DNA of 64,000 bases from Kribbella sp. NBC_01245 (GTDB taxonomy: Bacteria; Actinomycetota; Actinomycetes; Propionibacteriales; Kribbellaceae). A program made the translations under genes and the position numbers. Below the pieces are notes generated by a model. That model did not search any database, was not told where the DNA came from, and worked only from the letters and a program-made list of their open reading frames with translations. Positions 23,936-33,329 of the stretch are shown here, in pieces. The DNA lies in assembly GCF_036226525.1 (NCBI RefSeq), contig NZ_CP108487.1, positions 4,402,001 to 4,466,000 on the forward strand. Reading direction: 5' to 3'. How positions within the stretch are numbered: position 1 is the first letter of the stretch; each line of letters opens with the position of its first letter.

Positions 23936-26800
23936 TCAGTGGCCTATCGACAGACGGTCGAGGTCCGGCGCGGACTCCGTGTCGTTGTGGACCTTGATCG
24001 TGTTCTGCCCGGCTTTGAGGTTGGCCCGGATCGACGTGGTGGCAGGGGTGTCGTTGCCCAGCCCACTGACCTTCACCTCGACCGGTGCCGCGTCGTTCAC
24101 GCTGACGAAGAACGCCCGGTTGCCGTTCACGGTGTAATCCAGGAACACCGTGTACTCCCCAGCAGCGTCCACGGTCACCGAGTCGAACCGTACGAAGTCC
24201 GACGGACTACCACCCAGGTTGCGGACCTTCTGACCACCCGAGCACTTCGAGCAGTTGGTGATACCCGCACCACTCAAGAAGTTCTGCGAGCTCTCCGCCT
24301 CCCGCATGAACACCCGGTCCGCCGGACGAACCCGCACCGGCACAACCTTCCGAACCGTCTGCGCCCGCCCGTAGACCTTGAACGACACCTCCACGGGTAC
24401 GTCGACCGGACCCGTCTGACCTCCCGCAGGCGTCGTCACGGTCCACGCGCCCTTGATCGTCCGGCCTAACCGCAGCCCCGGCGCCGTCACCTCCGGCCCC
24501 GTCAAAGTCCAACCCGCCGGCACACTCGCCGCCATCCGCACGTCCTCGACCGCGTCCTCGTCGAGCCGCAACTGCGCGGACACGTCGAACGTCTGCTGCC
24601 CGGGTCCAACCCACAGCACGCCCGCCGGATTGACCGTCATCGTCGTCCTCGGAACGTAAGACGCCGGTGGCAGGCCGCCAATCGAGATCCGGTCGATCCC
24701 GGGCCCGCGCGCCTCGTCGCTATAGATGGCGACGCTATTCCGCCCTGCCCGAAGCGGCACCGCCAAAGCCGTACTCTCCGCACCTAGGCTTACCGTCCTC
24801 GGCGCGGCACCGTTCACCCGCACCTTCACCGAAGATCCCGAAGTGTGGTCGATCTGCAACCGGTACTCGCCATCGCTCGCGACCGCCACATCCCGATAGG
24901 TGAGCGAATTCCGCGAGCCACCGCCAAACCCGACGACCTGCGCACCACCTGAACAACCCCGGCACGGCTCCACCCGAACCCGCCCGTCACGCTCGTTCGT
25001 GGGCGACTCGGCCTCAAGCGGTACGACACCACCACCCGAACGCGGATAGTCGTACCCGACCTTGAGCTCGTCGATCCGCAACTGCCGGTAGAACCGCGGC
25101 GCCTGCGGCCCACCCCACGTGTCCAGCACCTCGAGCCTCACAAAGCGGGCGAATTGGTCCCCCAGATCGATGAACTGCGTGCCCCGCGCACTCGGCAGCG
25201 CAGACGCCCGAACCGGCGAACCCCAACTGCGCCCGTCATTGCTGACGTACACGCGATAGTCCTTGATCCGCGCCGAGTCCTCCGGCCGCCCGAACGACTC
25301 CCGCGCATGCGTCGGCGACCACTCGGTCTGGTTGATCGCCAGGAACGCGGCCTTCCGTCGCGCACCAAGGTCGACTGTCACGGACACCGGCTGCTGCCCC
25401 GCGCTATCCCAGTAGGTGGTGTAGTTGCCATCGACAACATTCCCGGCCAAGGAAGCACCCGACGACGCGGACGCCTTGAGACCCGAGTGGTAATACCGCT
25501 GACCAGCCGTCCGGACCTGGAAGACCGTGTCATAGGTATCCCATTCCGACACCCCGAGAATGGTCAAGTACCCACCGGACTGGGCGAACCGTAGCCGCTT
25601 TCCCGTGCGCTGATCGGCCACCGAGGTGACGAGATATCCGTTATCCCGAAGGCGAATGTGGTCCTGGACTTTCGGTCGCGTCAACACGTGCACGTATTGC
25701 GTCCGAGCCTCGTCGTCGACGGTGATCACCCCGTGCGCACCGTCATTCCAAGAGCCCGGCTGCATTCCGCCGTACAGATATCCGCCGCCCTCGACGCCAT
25801 TGAGCGACGGCCAGATCGACGGCAGCCACCCGTCCATGAAGTCGTTGAACTTCTCCTGACTCGGCGGGAATTTCCCGTTCACCATGGCGGTTTCGGCCAT
25901 CAGCGATTTGATCGACGAGCCGGCGTTGGCGATGTACCGCCCGACACTGAGGCCGAAGTCGACCGCGTTGTCCTTACCGTCGTACCACCAGGCTCCGCTG
26001 GTCGGCAGTTTGTAGCACGCCTCGGTCAACCGCGGCATCGGCGTGAACGTCGCCTGCGGATAGTCGTACGCGGGAGTGATACCGGTCTTCTGCTCATTGC
26101 TGACCGTGTCCATGATCGGGGTGTCCTCATTGTTATTGCTCAACAACCAGGACGGCCGCTTCACCCGGATCTGTTCGTACAGCTGATTCCGCTCCCAATA
26201 GGCGTTGTCGTTGTCGATCCAGAACCCCGACAGATCCGGATAGTCGTCCATCACCTCGTGGAACAGGTCGTAGCTGTACATCCCGAAACCATCGCGAGTG
26301 GTCAGATCGACCGACTGACCCTTGTACGCGGAATAGGCCGCCGAATCGAGCGTCTGCACGCCGGGAACCTCGTTGTGCCATTGCGGATCATCGGTCATGT
26401 AAAGCAGGATCCGAACGCCCGCTTTCTTGCCCGCGGCAACGAGTTCGCCAAGGAAGTCGCGCTCGGTCGCGCAACTACCCGGGATGTCGGAAGGCCAGGG
26501 CCGTGCGTACCCCAGGCGGCTGTGGAAGGTCGCGAGCACGATGTACGACGCGCGCAACTTCTGGGCCTCCGTCACCCAGTAGTCGGCGCTCCAGCCGCCG
26601 GCGGTGACGTCGCGCGCCCAGCCGGCGCAATCGGTGTGCCTGGGCGCGGTGAACATGCCCCAGTGCAGGAACAGGCCGGCCGTCGAATCGCGCATCCACT
26701 GCTGACGGGGATGGTCGACCTCGGCATTGGCAACGGGCGCTCCGAGCAGTCCGGCGAGTAACGCGAGGACCAACATGAGCGGGCGCAGGCGGAATCTCAT
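23936..26800 (-). CDS. Secreted GH29-like alpha-L-fucosidase with F5/8C, two CBMs and a NEW3-like domain
   Basis: This 954-residue secreted enzyme has a signal peptide (MRFRLRPLMLVLALLAGLLG, cleaved after ANA), a GH29-like barrel (~27-430; LFLHWGMFTAP, YIVLATFHSRLGYARPWPSD, and GFWIDNDNAYWE as likely nucleophile strand), a discoidin/F5-8C domain (~445-590; ASASSGASLAGNVVDGNYTT), a CBM (~600-715; EAESPTN...GGAQVVG), an NPCBM-like NEW3 domain (~725-835) and a second CBM (~840-954; REAESSQNFLSG). The start at ATG 26800 follows a purine-rich site; the 26-codon longer frame is not native. It likely releases fucose from plant or fungal glycans outside the cell. ROK gene 102 bp upstream, same strand. 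Confidence 0.82.
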   Translation of the reverse strand: MRFRLRPLMLVLALLAGLLGAPVANAEVDHPRQQWMRDSTAGLFLHWGMFTAPRHTDCAGWARDVTAGGWSADYWVTEAQKLRASYIVLATFHSRLGYARPWPSDIPGSCATERDFLGELVAAGKKAGVRILLYMTDDPQWHNEVPGVQTLDSAAYSAYKGQSVDLTTRDGFGMYSYDLFHEVMDDYPDLSGFWIDNDNAYWERNQLYEQIRVKRPSWLLSNNNEDTPIMDTVSNEQKTGITPAYDYPQATFTPMPRLTEACYKLPTSGAWWYDGKDNAVDFGLSVGRYIANAGSSIKSLMAETAMVNGKFPPSQEKFNDFMDGWLPSIWPSLNGVEGGGYLYGGMQPGSWNDGAHGVITVDDEARTQYVHVLTRPKVQDHIRLRDNGYLVTSVADQRTGKRLRFAQSGGYLTILGVSEWDTYDTVFQVRTAGQRYYHSGLKASASSGASLAGNVVDGNYTTYWDSAGQQPVSVTVDLGARRKAAFLAINQTEWSPTHARESFGRPEDSARIKDYRVYVSNDGRSWGSPVRASALPSARGTQFIDLGDQFARFVRLEVLDTWGGPQAPRFYRQLRIDELKVGYDYPRSGGGVVPLEAESPTNERDGRVRVEPCRGCSGGAQVVGFGGGSRNSLTYRDVAVASDGEYRLQIDHTSGSSVKVRVNGAAPRTVSLGAESTALAVPLRAGRNSVAIYSDEARGPGIDRISIGGLPPASYVPRTTMTVNPAGVLWVGPGQQTFDVSAQLRLDEDAVEDVRMAASVPAGWTLTGPEVTAPGLRLGRTIKGAWTVTTPAGGQTGPVDVPVEVSFKVYGRAQTVRKVVPVRVRPADRVFMREAESSQNFLSGAGITNCSKCSGGQKVRNLGGSPSDFVRFDSVTVDAAGEYTVFLDYTVNGNRAFFVSVNDAAPVEVKVSGLGNDTPATTSIRANLKAGQNTIKVHNDTESAPDLDRLSIGH

Positions 26801-26902
26801 GACCACCGTTCTCTCGGATCGGGGGCGGCGAATATTGGCAACAAGGATTCCTATTCGAGGAGATCCGATGTCTACCAAGCCGTCCCGCGAACGGTCAAGA
26901 GG

Positions 26903-28105
26903 TCAGGACCCGGCGACGGCCAGGAGATCCGCGACGACGGTGTCCAGCGCGAACTTCGCGGCACCGAGGGCGACCGAGTCCGCGCCCATCGTCGACGTCA
27001 CCACCTCGAGCGGGAACAGCGCCAACCGGGCCAACTCCCGGCGGAACGGCTCGGCGATGATCGCGCCACCGCGGGACATGCCGCCACCGAGCACGACGAT
27101 CTCCGGGTCCACCGCCAGCGCCAGCACCGCCGCACCCCGCGCGAGCACCTCGGCGAACTCGATCAGCACCTCGAGACTCTCGGGATCCTGGCGCGCCGCG
27201 GAGGCGATCACCAATTCACCCTCACGACCAGCCGGCTCGTCCGAGGCGGCAAGGGCAGCGCCGCGAGCGTGCAACTTCGCGACCGCGGCCTCCCACCCGA
27301 GCATCGGCCAAGCGCCTATCTCACCGGCAGCGCCATGGCGACCCTGATGCACCTGACCACCGAGCAGCACGCCCGCGCCGGCGCGATGACCGGCGAACAT
27401 GTAGACGATGTCCTTGTGCTCCTGGGCCGCGCCCTTCCAATGCTCGGCGAGCGCCGCCAGCTTCACGTCATTCGCCACGGCCACCGGCCGGCCAAGGGCT
27501 TCCGACAACACCCCAGGCACGTCTGTCGTGGTGAAACCCGGCAGCGAGTACGGCGCGAGGCCCGATCCGACCGGCCCGGCTGCCACATCGTGAACGCCTT
27601 CCGGTGCGCGCAGCGTTCCCGTCACCCCGCAGGCGATTCCACTGATGGCCTCCGGCGGGATCTCGGCCTGCGCCCAGCAGGCGCGCGTCGTCGCGACGGC
27701 CTCGCGGAGCCGGGCAGGCGCGTCCAGCTCGGGATCGAGCTCTTGCCGATGAGTCGCGAGGGTGTTGCCACGCAGATCCGTGACGACGGCCATCGTCTTG
27801 TGCGCGCCGATGTCGATGCCGCTGACGTAACCCGACTCGGCCCGGAACCGGAAGTGTCGCGCGGGTCGCCCGGCACCGCGGGTCGCCGGACGCCGAGGTG
27901 GCGCCGTCTCCTCGACCCGGCCCACGTTGAGCAGCTCTGCCAGCAGGTCCTCCGCGGTCGGGCGCGAAACGCCGACCACCGCCCGCAGCTCGCGCAGGGT
28001 CAGCGCGGGCGAAGAGATGAACGCGCCGAGAGCCGCTGACAGGTTCAACCGCCGCAACAGCGACGAGTCACCCAACCGGCCGCCGGCATCTCGTCCTTGA
28101 CTCAT
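26903..28105 (-). CDS. ROK-family transcriptional regulator
   Basis: This 400-residue protein has an N-terminal winged HTH (LTLRELRAVVGVSRPTAEDL) and a ROK kinase-like domain with the ATP/sugar motif SGIDIGAHKTMAVVTDLRG and the ROK signature around GHRAGAGVLLGGQVHQGRHG then AAGEIGAWP. The usual CXCGXXGC zinc motif of ROK proteins is not visible here, a notable absence. ATG 28105 (or 28114) with AAGGA upstream. It faces the sugar-ABC operon across ~110 bp, so it very likely represses that operon, the fucosidase and itself, with a sugar as inducer. Confidence 0.85.
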   Translation of the reverse strand: MSQGRDAGGRLGDSSLLRRLNLSAALGAFISSPALTLRELRAVVGVSRPTAEDLLAELLNVGRVEETAPPRRPATRGAGRPARHFRFRAESGYVSGIDIGAHKTMAVVTDLRGNTLATHRQELDPELDAPARLREAVATTRACWAQAEIPPEAISGIACGVTGTLRAPEGVHDVAAGPVGSGLAPYSLPGFTTTDVPGVLSEALGRPVAVANDVKLAALAEHWKGAAQEHKDIVYMFAGHRAGAGVLLGGQVHQGRHGAAGEIGAWPMLGWEAAVAKLHARGAALAASDEPAGREGELVIASAARQDPESLEVLIEFAEVLARGAAVLALAVDPEIVVLGGGMSRGGAIIAEPFRRELARLALFPLEVVTSTMGADSVALGAAKFALDTVVADLLAVAGS

Positions 28106-28140
28106 CCCTGGCATCGTCCTTATGCTCGCGATCCTTGGTG

Positions 28141-28170
28141 ATAATGCTAACTGGCCTGCATATTCTAACC
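28141..28170. promoter_or_regulatory. AT-rich direct repeat in the ROK/ABC divergent promoter
   Basis: ATAATGCTAAC (28141-28151) and ATATTCTAACC (28160-28170) form a near direct repeat in the otherwise GC-rich gap. TATTCT could be the -10 element for the binding-protein gene, with the repeat as ROK operator. Suggestive only. Confidence 0.35.
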
Positions 28171-28217
28171 GGGCGACGCCCCTCCCGGCGCAGACCACCA
28201 GGACCGGAGGACCCCTG

Positions 28218-29510
28218 ATGGCACCACGTTGGACCGGAGCGGTCGCCGCCGCGACAGTTATGACGGTAGCGCTCGCCGGCTGTACGAGTGGCGGGAAGGC
28301 ATCCAGCACAGCGTCGTCGGGTGGCGTCGAGCTGACCATGCTCACGTTCGAGACGCCGAATCTGCCCGCCACGCTCTGGGATTCGACGATCGCCCGGGTG
28401 TCCGCCAAGTTCCCCGGTTTGACGATCAAGAAGCTGGTCACGCCGAACGTCGACCGCACGACGTACGCCAAGCAGCTCGCGTCCTCCGGCCAGCTCCCCG
28501 ACGTCATGCTCGCCGTGAACCCGCAGGGCTTCGCCGAGGGCGGGCAGCTGGCCGAGTTCACCGCTGACGAGCTCAAGGACTTCGCGTCGCCGACGTCGGG
28601 CGCGATCAACGGCAAGGTGTACCAGCTGCCGACGAACGCGCAGCCGCAATCGCTGCTCTACTACAACAAAGGCGCCTTCGCGAAGGCAGGCGTGACTCAG
28701 CCGCCGAAGACTTGGGCCGAATTCCTCGCAGCGTGCGCCAAGCTGAAGTCGGCCGGGGTCACGCCGATCGCGGTCGGCGGTGGCGGTCAGGACACCTTCG
28801 CGAGCATGTACCCGTGGGTGGGCGTGCTCGGCACGGACGTCTACCGCGCGGACCCGAAGTTCAACCAGGCCATCACCGACGGCGGCAAGACCTTCACCGA
28901 TGCCGCCTTCGTCAAGGCCACTGGGAAGATCGCCCAGCTGGCGCAACTCGGCTACCTCGACAAGCAGGGCACGAGCCGGTCGTACGCCGATCACGAGAAG
29001 GCCTTCCGCGCCGGGTCCGCCGCGATGTACCCGATGGGCTCGTGGTTCGCGACGTCGGCCGACAACGACAAACCCAAGTTCGACGTGGGCGTGTTCGCCT
29101 GGCCCACCGACGATGGCCAGGCCGTCGTACCGACGTTGACCGGTGGCGGTTTGAGCGTCAGCGCGAAGGCGGAGGACGTCGGCCTGGCGAAGCGGTTCGC
29201 GCTGGAGTGGACCAAGGACAAGGCGACGGCGGACGCGTTCACCAAGGCGGACGGCACGTTCAACACGGTCGCCGGGTATCAGCCGCCGGCCGATATGGGC
29301 CCGCTGTTCAAGGCGACGCTCGCGTTGTACGAGCAGGCGGTGAAGGACGACACGGTCACACCCGCCTTCTCGATCGAGCAGGGCGACAACGGCCTGCCCG
29401 CCGCGATGACCAAGCCGATCGAGCAGCTCGCGGTCGAACTCCTCAACGGTACGTCGGACGCGGCGGCGGTCGCTGCCAAGCTGGACAAGGAGTACGCCGA
29501 TCTCAAGTAG
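28218..29510 (+). CDS. Sugar ABC transporter substrate-binding lipoprotein
   Basis: This 430-residue family-1 extracellular solute-binding protein starts with a lipoprotein signal peptide ending in LAGC (MAPRWTGAVAAATVMTVALA, lipid on Cys). It has the usual motifs of the family: QLASSGQLPDVMLAVNP near the N-lobe, YYNKGAFAKAGVTQPPKTWA, and YPMGSWFATSA in the C-lobe. GGAGG 28206-28210, 7 nt before the ATG at 28218, fixes the start. First gene of an importer operon with two permeases and an alpha-galactosidase. Substrate is likely an alpha-galactoside such as melibiose or raffinose. No ATPase gene is present; a shared MsiK-like ATPase elsewhere is likely. Confidence 0.88.
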   Translation: MAPRWTGAVAAATVMTVALAGCTSGGKASSTASSGGVELTMLTFETPNLPATLWDSTIARVSAKFPGLTIKKLVTPNVDRTTYAKQLASSGQLPDVMLAVNPQGFAEGGQLAEFTADELKDFASPTSGAINGKVYQLPTNAQPQSLLYYNKGAFAKAGVTQPPKTWAEFLAACAKLKSAGVTPIAVGGGGQDTFASMYPWVGVLGTDVYRADPKFNQAITDGGKTFTDAAFVKATGKIAQLAQLGYLDKQGTSRSYADHEKAFRAGSAAMYPMGSWFATSADNDKPKFDVGVFAWPTDDGQAVVPTLTGGGLSVSAKAEDVGLAKRFALEWTKDKATADAFTKADGTFNTVAGYQPPADMGPLFKATLALYEQAVKDDTVTPAFSIEQGDNGLPAAMTKPIEQLAVELLNGTSDAAAVAAKLDKEYADLK

Positions 29511-30381
29511 TACACGAAGAGCTCGGGAGTTTTCCGGCTTCGCGCTGCCCGGTCTCGCGTTGTACGGGCTGCTGGTGCTGGTCCCGATCGTGTGGACGGT
29601 GGCGCTCGGGTTCACCGACAAGACCCGGTTCGCGCCTTCGACGGAGTGGGTGGGGTTCGGCCAATTCGAGCGGCTAGCTGGGAACGACCAGTTCTGGTTG
29701 GTCCTGAAGAACACCTTCGTGGTGACGGCCGTTGTCGTGATCGTCCCGAACGTCGTTGGGTTGGCCATCGCACTGCTGCTCGATCGGGAGACCAGGCTTT
29801 ACCGGCTGTTGCGCTCGGTCTTCTTCACACCGGTGATCCTCAGCGGCATCGTCGTCAGCGTCATCTGGCAGAGCCTGCTGCGGCCCGATGGCGTGCTCAA
29901 CGCCGTACTGGCTGATCTCGGGGTGTCCTCGGCGCCGCGGTGGCTGGCGGATCCTCGAATGGCGTTGTTCTCGATCGCGGGGATTTTGTGCTGGCAGATG
30001 CTCGGGTTCTGCGTGGTGGTCTACCTGGCCGGGCTCAACGCCGTACCGCGGGAGCTGTATGAGGCGGCGATCGTGGATGGCGCCGGGTGGTGGCGGCGCT
30101 TCAGCTCGGTGACGTGGCCGATGATCGCGGCCTCGGTGACGATCAATACGGTGATGCTGTTGATCAGCGGCTTCAAGGTTTACGAGCACATCCTGGTGCT
30201 CACGAACGGCGGGCCCGGGCGGAACTCGACGGCGTCGATCGCGTTCGACGTGATCGAGAAGGGCGTGCGTGGGGACCGGATCGGGTCGGCTGCCGCGGAG
30301 GCCACGGTCATGCTGGCGATCATCGTGCTGCTCAGCGGCGTCGTACTGCGTTTGTTGCAGCGGCGCGAGGTGCAGCTATGA
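29509..30381 (+). CDS. Sugar ABC transporter permease (MalF-like), start codon unclear
   Basis: The MalF-type permease has six membrane helices and the EAA loop PRELYEAAIVDGAGWWRRF. Homology-like reading begins at about 29509 as STRRAREFSGFALPGLALYG, right at the stop of the binding-protein gene, but no ATG, GTG, TTG or CTG exists there in frame. The first usual start is a TTG at 29560, which would give 273 residues and shorten the first membrane segment. So either initiation is non-standard (coupled to the upstream stop) or the start has been lost by mutation or sequencing error. Otherwise the gene looks intact and overlaps the next as ATGA. Confidence 0.8.
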   Translation, partial: STRRAREFSGFALPGLALYGLLVLVPIVWTVALGFTDKTRFAPSTEWVGFGQFERLAGNDQFWLVLKNTFVVTAVVVIVPNVVGLAIALLLDRETRLYRLLRSVFFTPVILSGIVVSVIWQSLLRPDGVLNAVLADLGVSSAPRWLADPRMALFSIAGILCWQMLGFCVVVYLAGLNAVPRELYEAAIVDGAGWWRRFSSVTWPMIAASVTINTVMLLISGFKVYEHILVLTNGGPGRNSTASIAFDVIEKGVRGDRIGSAAAEATVMLAIIVLLSGVVLRLLQRREVQL

Positions 30382-31190
30382 GGTTGCTGCGCCCTGTTGG
30401 CGCGGTGGTCGGGGCCGCGTTGTTCTTCTTTCCGATCTACATCGTGATCACCGGAATGCTCAAGCCGGCTTCGCAAATCCAGGCGTCGCCGCTCGGTTTG
30501 CCGACGGCTCCGACGCTCGAGAATCTGCGCGCTGTGCTTGGCCGGGAGGACGGGCTCTTCTGGTCGTCGTTGCTGAACAGCGTCCAGATCACGGTGTTCT
30601 CGGTTGTGCTGTTGACGTTGTTGTCGGCCATGCTCGCGCATTACCTGGTTCGATCCCGGGCTTCATGGACCAGGCCTGCGCTGCTCGTTCTCCTTGCCGG
30701 GTTGATGATTCCGCCCGCGGTGATTCTGCAGCCGGTGACGCAGGTGCTCGATCTCGCCGGCCTGATGAACACGATGGGCGGGGTCGTGCTCAGCAATGTC
30801 GCGTATTACCTGCCGTTCGGGGTGTTCGTTTTCGCCGGGTTCATCGGCACGGTCCCGGTCGATATCGAAGAGGCTGCCGCTATCGATGGCGCTTCCCGGC
30901 TGAAGGTCTTCTGGCTGGTCGTTTTCCCGATGCTTCGGCCTGCCTCGGCGAGCGTGATGATCTTCCTCGGCGTTTGGGTCTGGAACGATTTCCTCAACCC
31001 ACTGGTCATTCTCGGGCCCGAATCCGGCACCACGGTCACGGTCGGCGTCTATCGCTCGGTCGGCGAATACTCGACGAATTTCGGCACGCTCTACGCCTTC
31101 TCGTTCCTCGCCTCGCTGCCCGTGCTGCTCTTCTTCGTGGCCCTGCAAAAGCAATTCGTCGCAGGTCTTACCGCCGGGTCGGTCAAATGA
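30378..31190 (+). CDS. Sugar ABC transporter permease (MalG-like)
   Basis: This 270-residue permease has six membrane helices, a short cytoplasmic lead (MRLLRPVG), and the EAA motif VDIEEAAAIDGASRLKVFWL that docks the ATPase. It ends FVALQKQFVAGLTAGSVK, typical for the family. The ATG at 30378 overlaps the preceding stop as ATGA and its own stop overlaps the alpha-galactosidase start in the same way, so the operon is tightly coupled. Confidence 0.9.
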   Translation: MRLLRPVGAVVGAALFFFPIYIVITGMLKPASQIQASPLGLPTAPTLENLRAVLGREDGLFWSSLLNSVQITVFSVVLLTLLSAMLAHYLVRSRASWTRPALLVLLAGLMIPPAVILQPVTQVLDLAGLMNTMGGVVLSNVAYYLPFGVFVFAGFIGTVPVDIEEAAAIDGASRLKVFWLVVFPMLRPASASVMIFLGVWVWNDFLNPLVILGPESGTTVTVGVYRSVGEYSTNFGTLYAFSFLASLPVLLFFVALQKQFVAGLTAGSVK

Positions 31191-33313
31191 TCAGCTTCGA
31201 CCCTGCTAGTGGGGTCTTCTTACTCGATACACCTGGTACGTCGTACGCCGCGTTTGTCCCTGATGGCGACGGGATTCCGATCCACGTCTATTGGGGTCCG
31301 CGGATCGGGGCCGGCGACGCGCGGTATCTCGCTTTCAAGACGGCCGAGCAATTCGCCGTCGAGTGGCCGTGCTTCCGTTCACCGGCCAACGGGCACGAGG
31401 AATACCCGTTGGACGGGCGCTTGCAGTTCGGCCGTTCTGCGTTGTCGCTGGAGTTCCCGGGCGCGATCCGTAGTACCGAGTGGACGTTGTCCGGCCACGA
31501 GATCGACGAGAACGCGCACGACCAGGAGCTCCGGCTCTGGTTCGACGTCAGCCATCACGACGTGAGCGTGACGCTGCACTACCGGGTGTACGACGACAGC
31601 GACGTCATCGATCGATGGGTCAGCCTTTGCAACGACTCGGCCTCGGAGGCGGTCGACGTACACCGCTTTGACTCGGCGGCGTGGGTGATGCCGGAGTGGG
31701 CCGTGCACCGGATGTCCCACCTGACCGGTCGATGGGCGGCCGAGACGCAACTGCGCCGGGTTGAGCTCACCGATAGCCGGTTAGTGCTCGAGAGCCGTCG
31801 CGGCATTACTAGTCACCACGCGAATCCCTGGTTCGCCATGGACGACGGGACGGCCACCGAGACGTACGGCGACGTCTATAGCGCCACGCTGCACTGGAGT
31901 GGCTCGTGGCGGCTGCTGGCCCAGCGGGAGCTAGACGAGCCTGCCCAGGTATTACTCGGCTGGGGGCAGGAGGACTTCGGTCCGCGACGGCTGGAGCCTG
32001 GGGATCGCTTGCAGACTCCGGTGAGCTCCGGGCTGTTCAGCGCTCGCGGTCACGGCGGCGCCAGCCACGCGTGGCACGACTACGCGCTGCGGCACGTGTT
32101 GCCTTCTTCGCACGAAGTGCGGCCCGTGTTGTTCAACTCGTGGGAGGCGACGGGCTTCTCGGTGGACGAGGCTGGGCAACGGGCGCTGGCTCGGCAGGCG
32201 GCTGACCTCGGGTGCGAGCTGTTCGTACTGGACGACGGCTGGTTCGGCGACCGCGCGAGCGATCGGGCCGGGCTCGGCGATTGGCGGGTCAACACGGACC
32301 GCTTTCCTCAGGGGCTGGGGCCGTTGATCTCTGAGGTGCACGCCCTGGGGATGGGGTTCGGTCTTTGGATCGAGCCGGAGATGGTGAATCCCGACTCCGA
32401 TCTCTACCGCGCGCATCCCGAGTGGACGTACCAGTTCGAAGGCCGCCAACCCGCCGCGATGCGGAACCAGCTGGTGCTCAACCTGGCCCGGCTGGACGTG
32501 GCGCACTGGGTGCTGGGAGAGCTGGACGCGTTGTTGTCCGCGAACGACATCCAGTTCGTGAAGTGGGATATGAACCGCCCGTTCGCCGACGCGGGCTGGC
32601 CGGGCGAACCGGATCGCCAGCAGCGGCTGTGGTTCGACCACGTCACTGGGGTGTACGCCGTGCTCGACGCGTTGCGGACGAAGCACCCGGGTGTTGCGTT
32701 CGAGGCGTGCTCTGGTGGTGGGGGCCGGGTGGACCTGGGGATGATGGCGCGTACGGATCAGTTCTGGGTGTCGGATAACACAGACGCGGTGGATCGGCGG
32801 TATATCCAGCACGGGTATAGCCAGCTCTATCCGGCGCGGACTATGGCTTGCTGGGTTACGGATCTGCCGACGTTCATCAATAAGCGGCGGGTGCCGTTGG
32901 CCTACCGGTTTCACGTTGCGATGGCGGGCGTACTGGGGATTGGCGGTGATCTGACCGCGTGGTCTGCGGCCGAGACCGCCGAGGCGGCTGAGTTGATCGA
33001 GGTCTATAAGCGGATTCGGCATGTCGTCCAGCTCGGGCGGGTGCACCGATTGGGCGAGCCGTCGCGGTCGGCGTCGGCTGTGCAGTACGTGACGTCTGAC
33101 GCTGATGAGGCGGTCGTCTTCGTTTATCGGGAGGCGCAGCAGTACGACAGTCTTGTCCGGCCTATTCGGCTCCGCGGTCTGCAGGCGGGCGGCCGGTATC
33201 GGCTGGATGGTGGCGAGGTGGTCAGCGGCGACGTTCTGATGAACCATGGCATCGCGCCGGTCCTTACGGGCGACTACGCCAGCACGTTGATCCACCTGCG
33301 ACTGGTGCGTTAG
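31187..33313 (+). CDS. Alpha-galactosidase, GH36
   Basis: This 708-residue cytoplasmic enzyme hydrolyses terminal alpha-galactose. It has the N-terminal beta-sandwich (~1-300), then the barrel with LFVLDDGWFGDRASDRAGLG, WRVNTDRFPQGL, FGLWIEPEMVNPDSDL, the nucleophile Asp in FVKWDMNRPF, EACSGGGGRVDLGM and the acid/base Asp in VSDNTDAVDR. No signal peptide, consistent with intracellular breakdown after import by the preceding transporter. ATG at 31187 overlaps the permease stop (ATGA). The longer frame reaching 30269 is an artefact of reading through the permease. Confidence 0.93.
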   Translation: MISFDPASGVFLLDTPGTSYAAFVPDGDGIPIHVYWGPRIGAGDARYLAFKTAEQFAVEWPCFRSPANGHEEYPLDGRLQFGRSALSLEFPGAIRSTEWTLSGHEIDENAHDQELRLWFDVSHHDVSVTLHYRVYDDSDVIDRWVSLCNDSASEAVDVHRFDSAAWVMPEWAVHRMSHLTGRWAAETQLRRVELTDSRLVLESRRGITSHHANPWFAMDDGTATETYGDVYSATLHWSGSWRLLAQRELDEPAQVLLGWGQEDFGPRRLEPGDRLQTPVSSGLFSARGHGGASHAWHDYALRHVLPSSHEVRPVLFNSWEATGFSVDEAGQRALARQAADLGCELFVLDDGWFGDRASDRAGLGDWRVNTDRFPQGLGPLISEVHALGMGFGLWIEPEMVNPDSDLYRAHPEWTYQFEGRQPAAMRNQLVLNLARLDVAHWVLGELDALLSANDIQFVKWDMNRPFADAGWPGEPDRQQRLWFDHVTGVYAVLDALRTKHPGVAFEACSGGGGRVDLGMMARTDQFWVSDNTDAVDRRYIQHGYSQLYPARTMACWVTDLPTFINKRRVPLAYRFHVAMAGVLGIGGDLTAWSAAETAEAAELIEVYKRIRHVVQLGRVHRLGEPSRSASAVQYVTSDADEAVVFVYREAQQYDSLVRPIRLRGLQAGGRYRLDGGEVVSGDVLMNHGIAPVLTGDYASTLIHLRLVR

Positions 33314-33329
33314 TCGGCGCTAGTCGGCG

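Noticed and set aside
26903..28615. 570-residue version of the ROK regulator starting at 28615
   Set aside because: The first 170 residues overlap the binding-protein gene in antisense; the HTH starts just after 28105.
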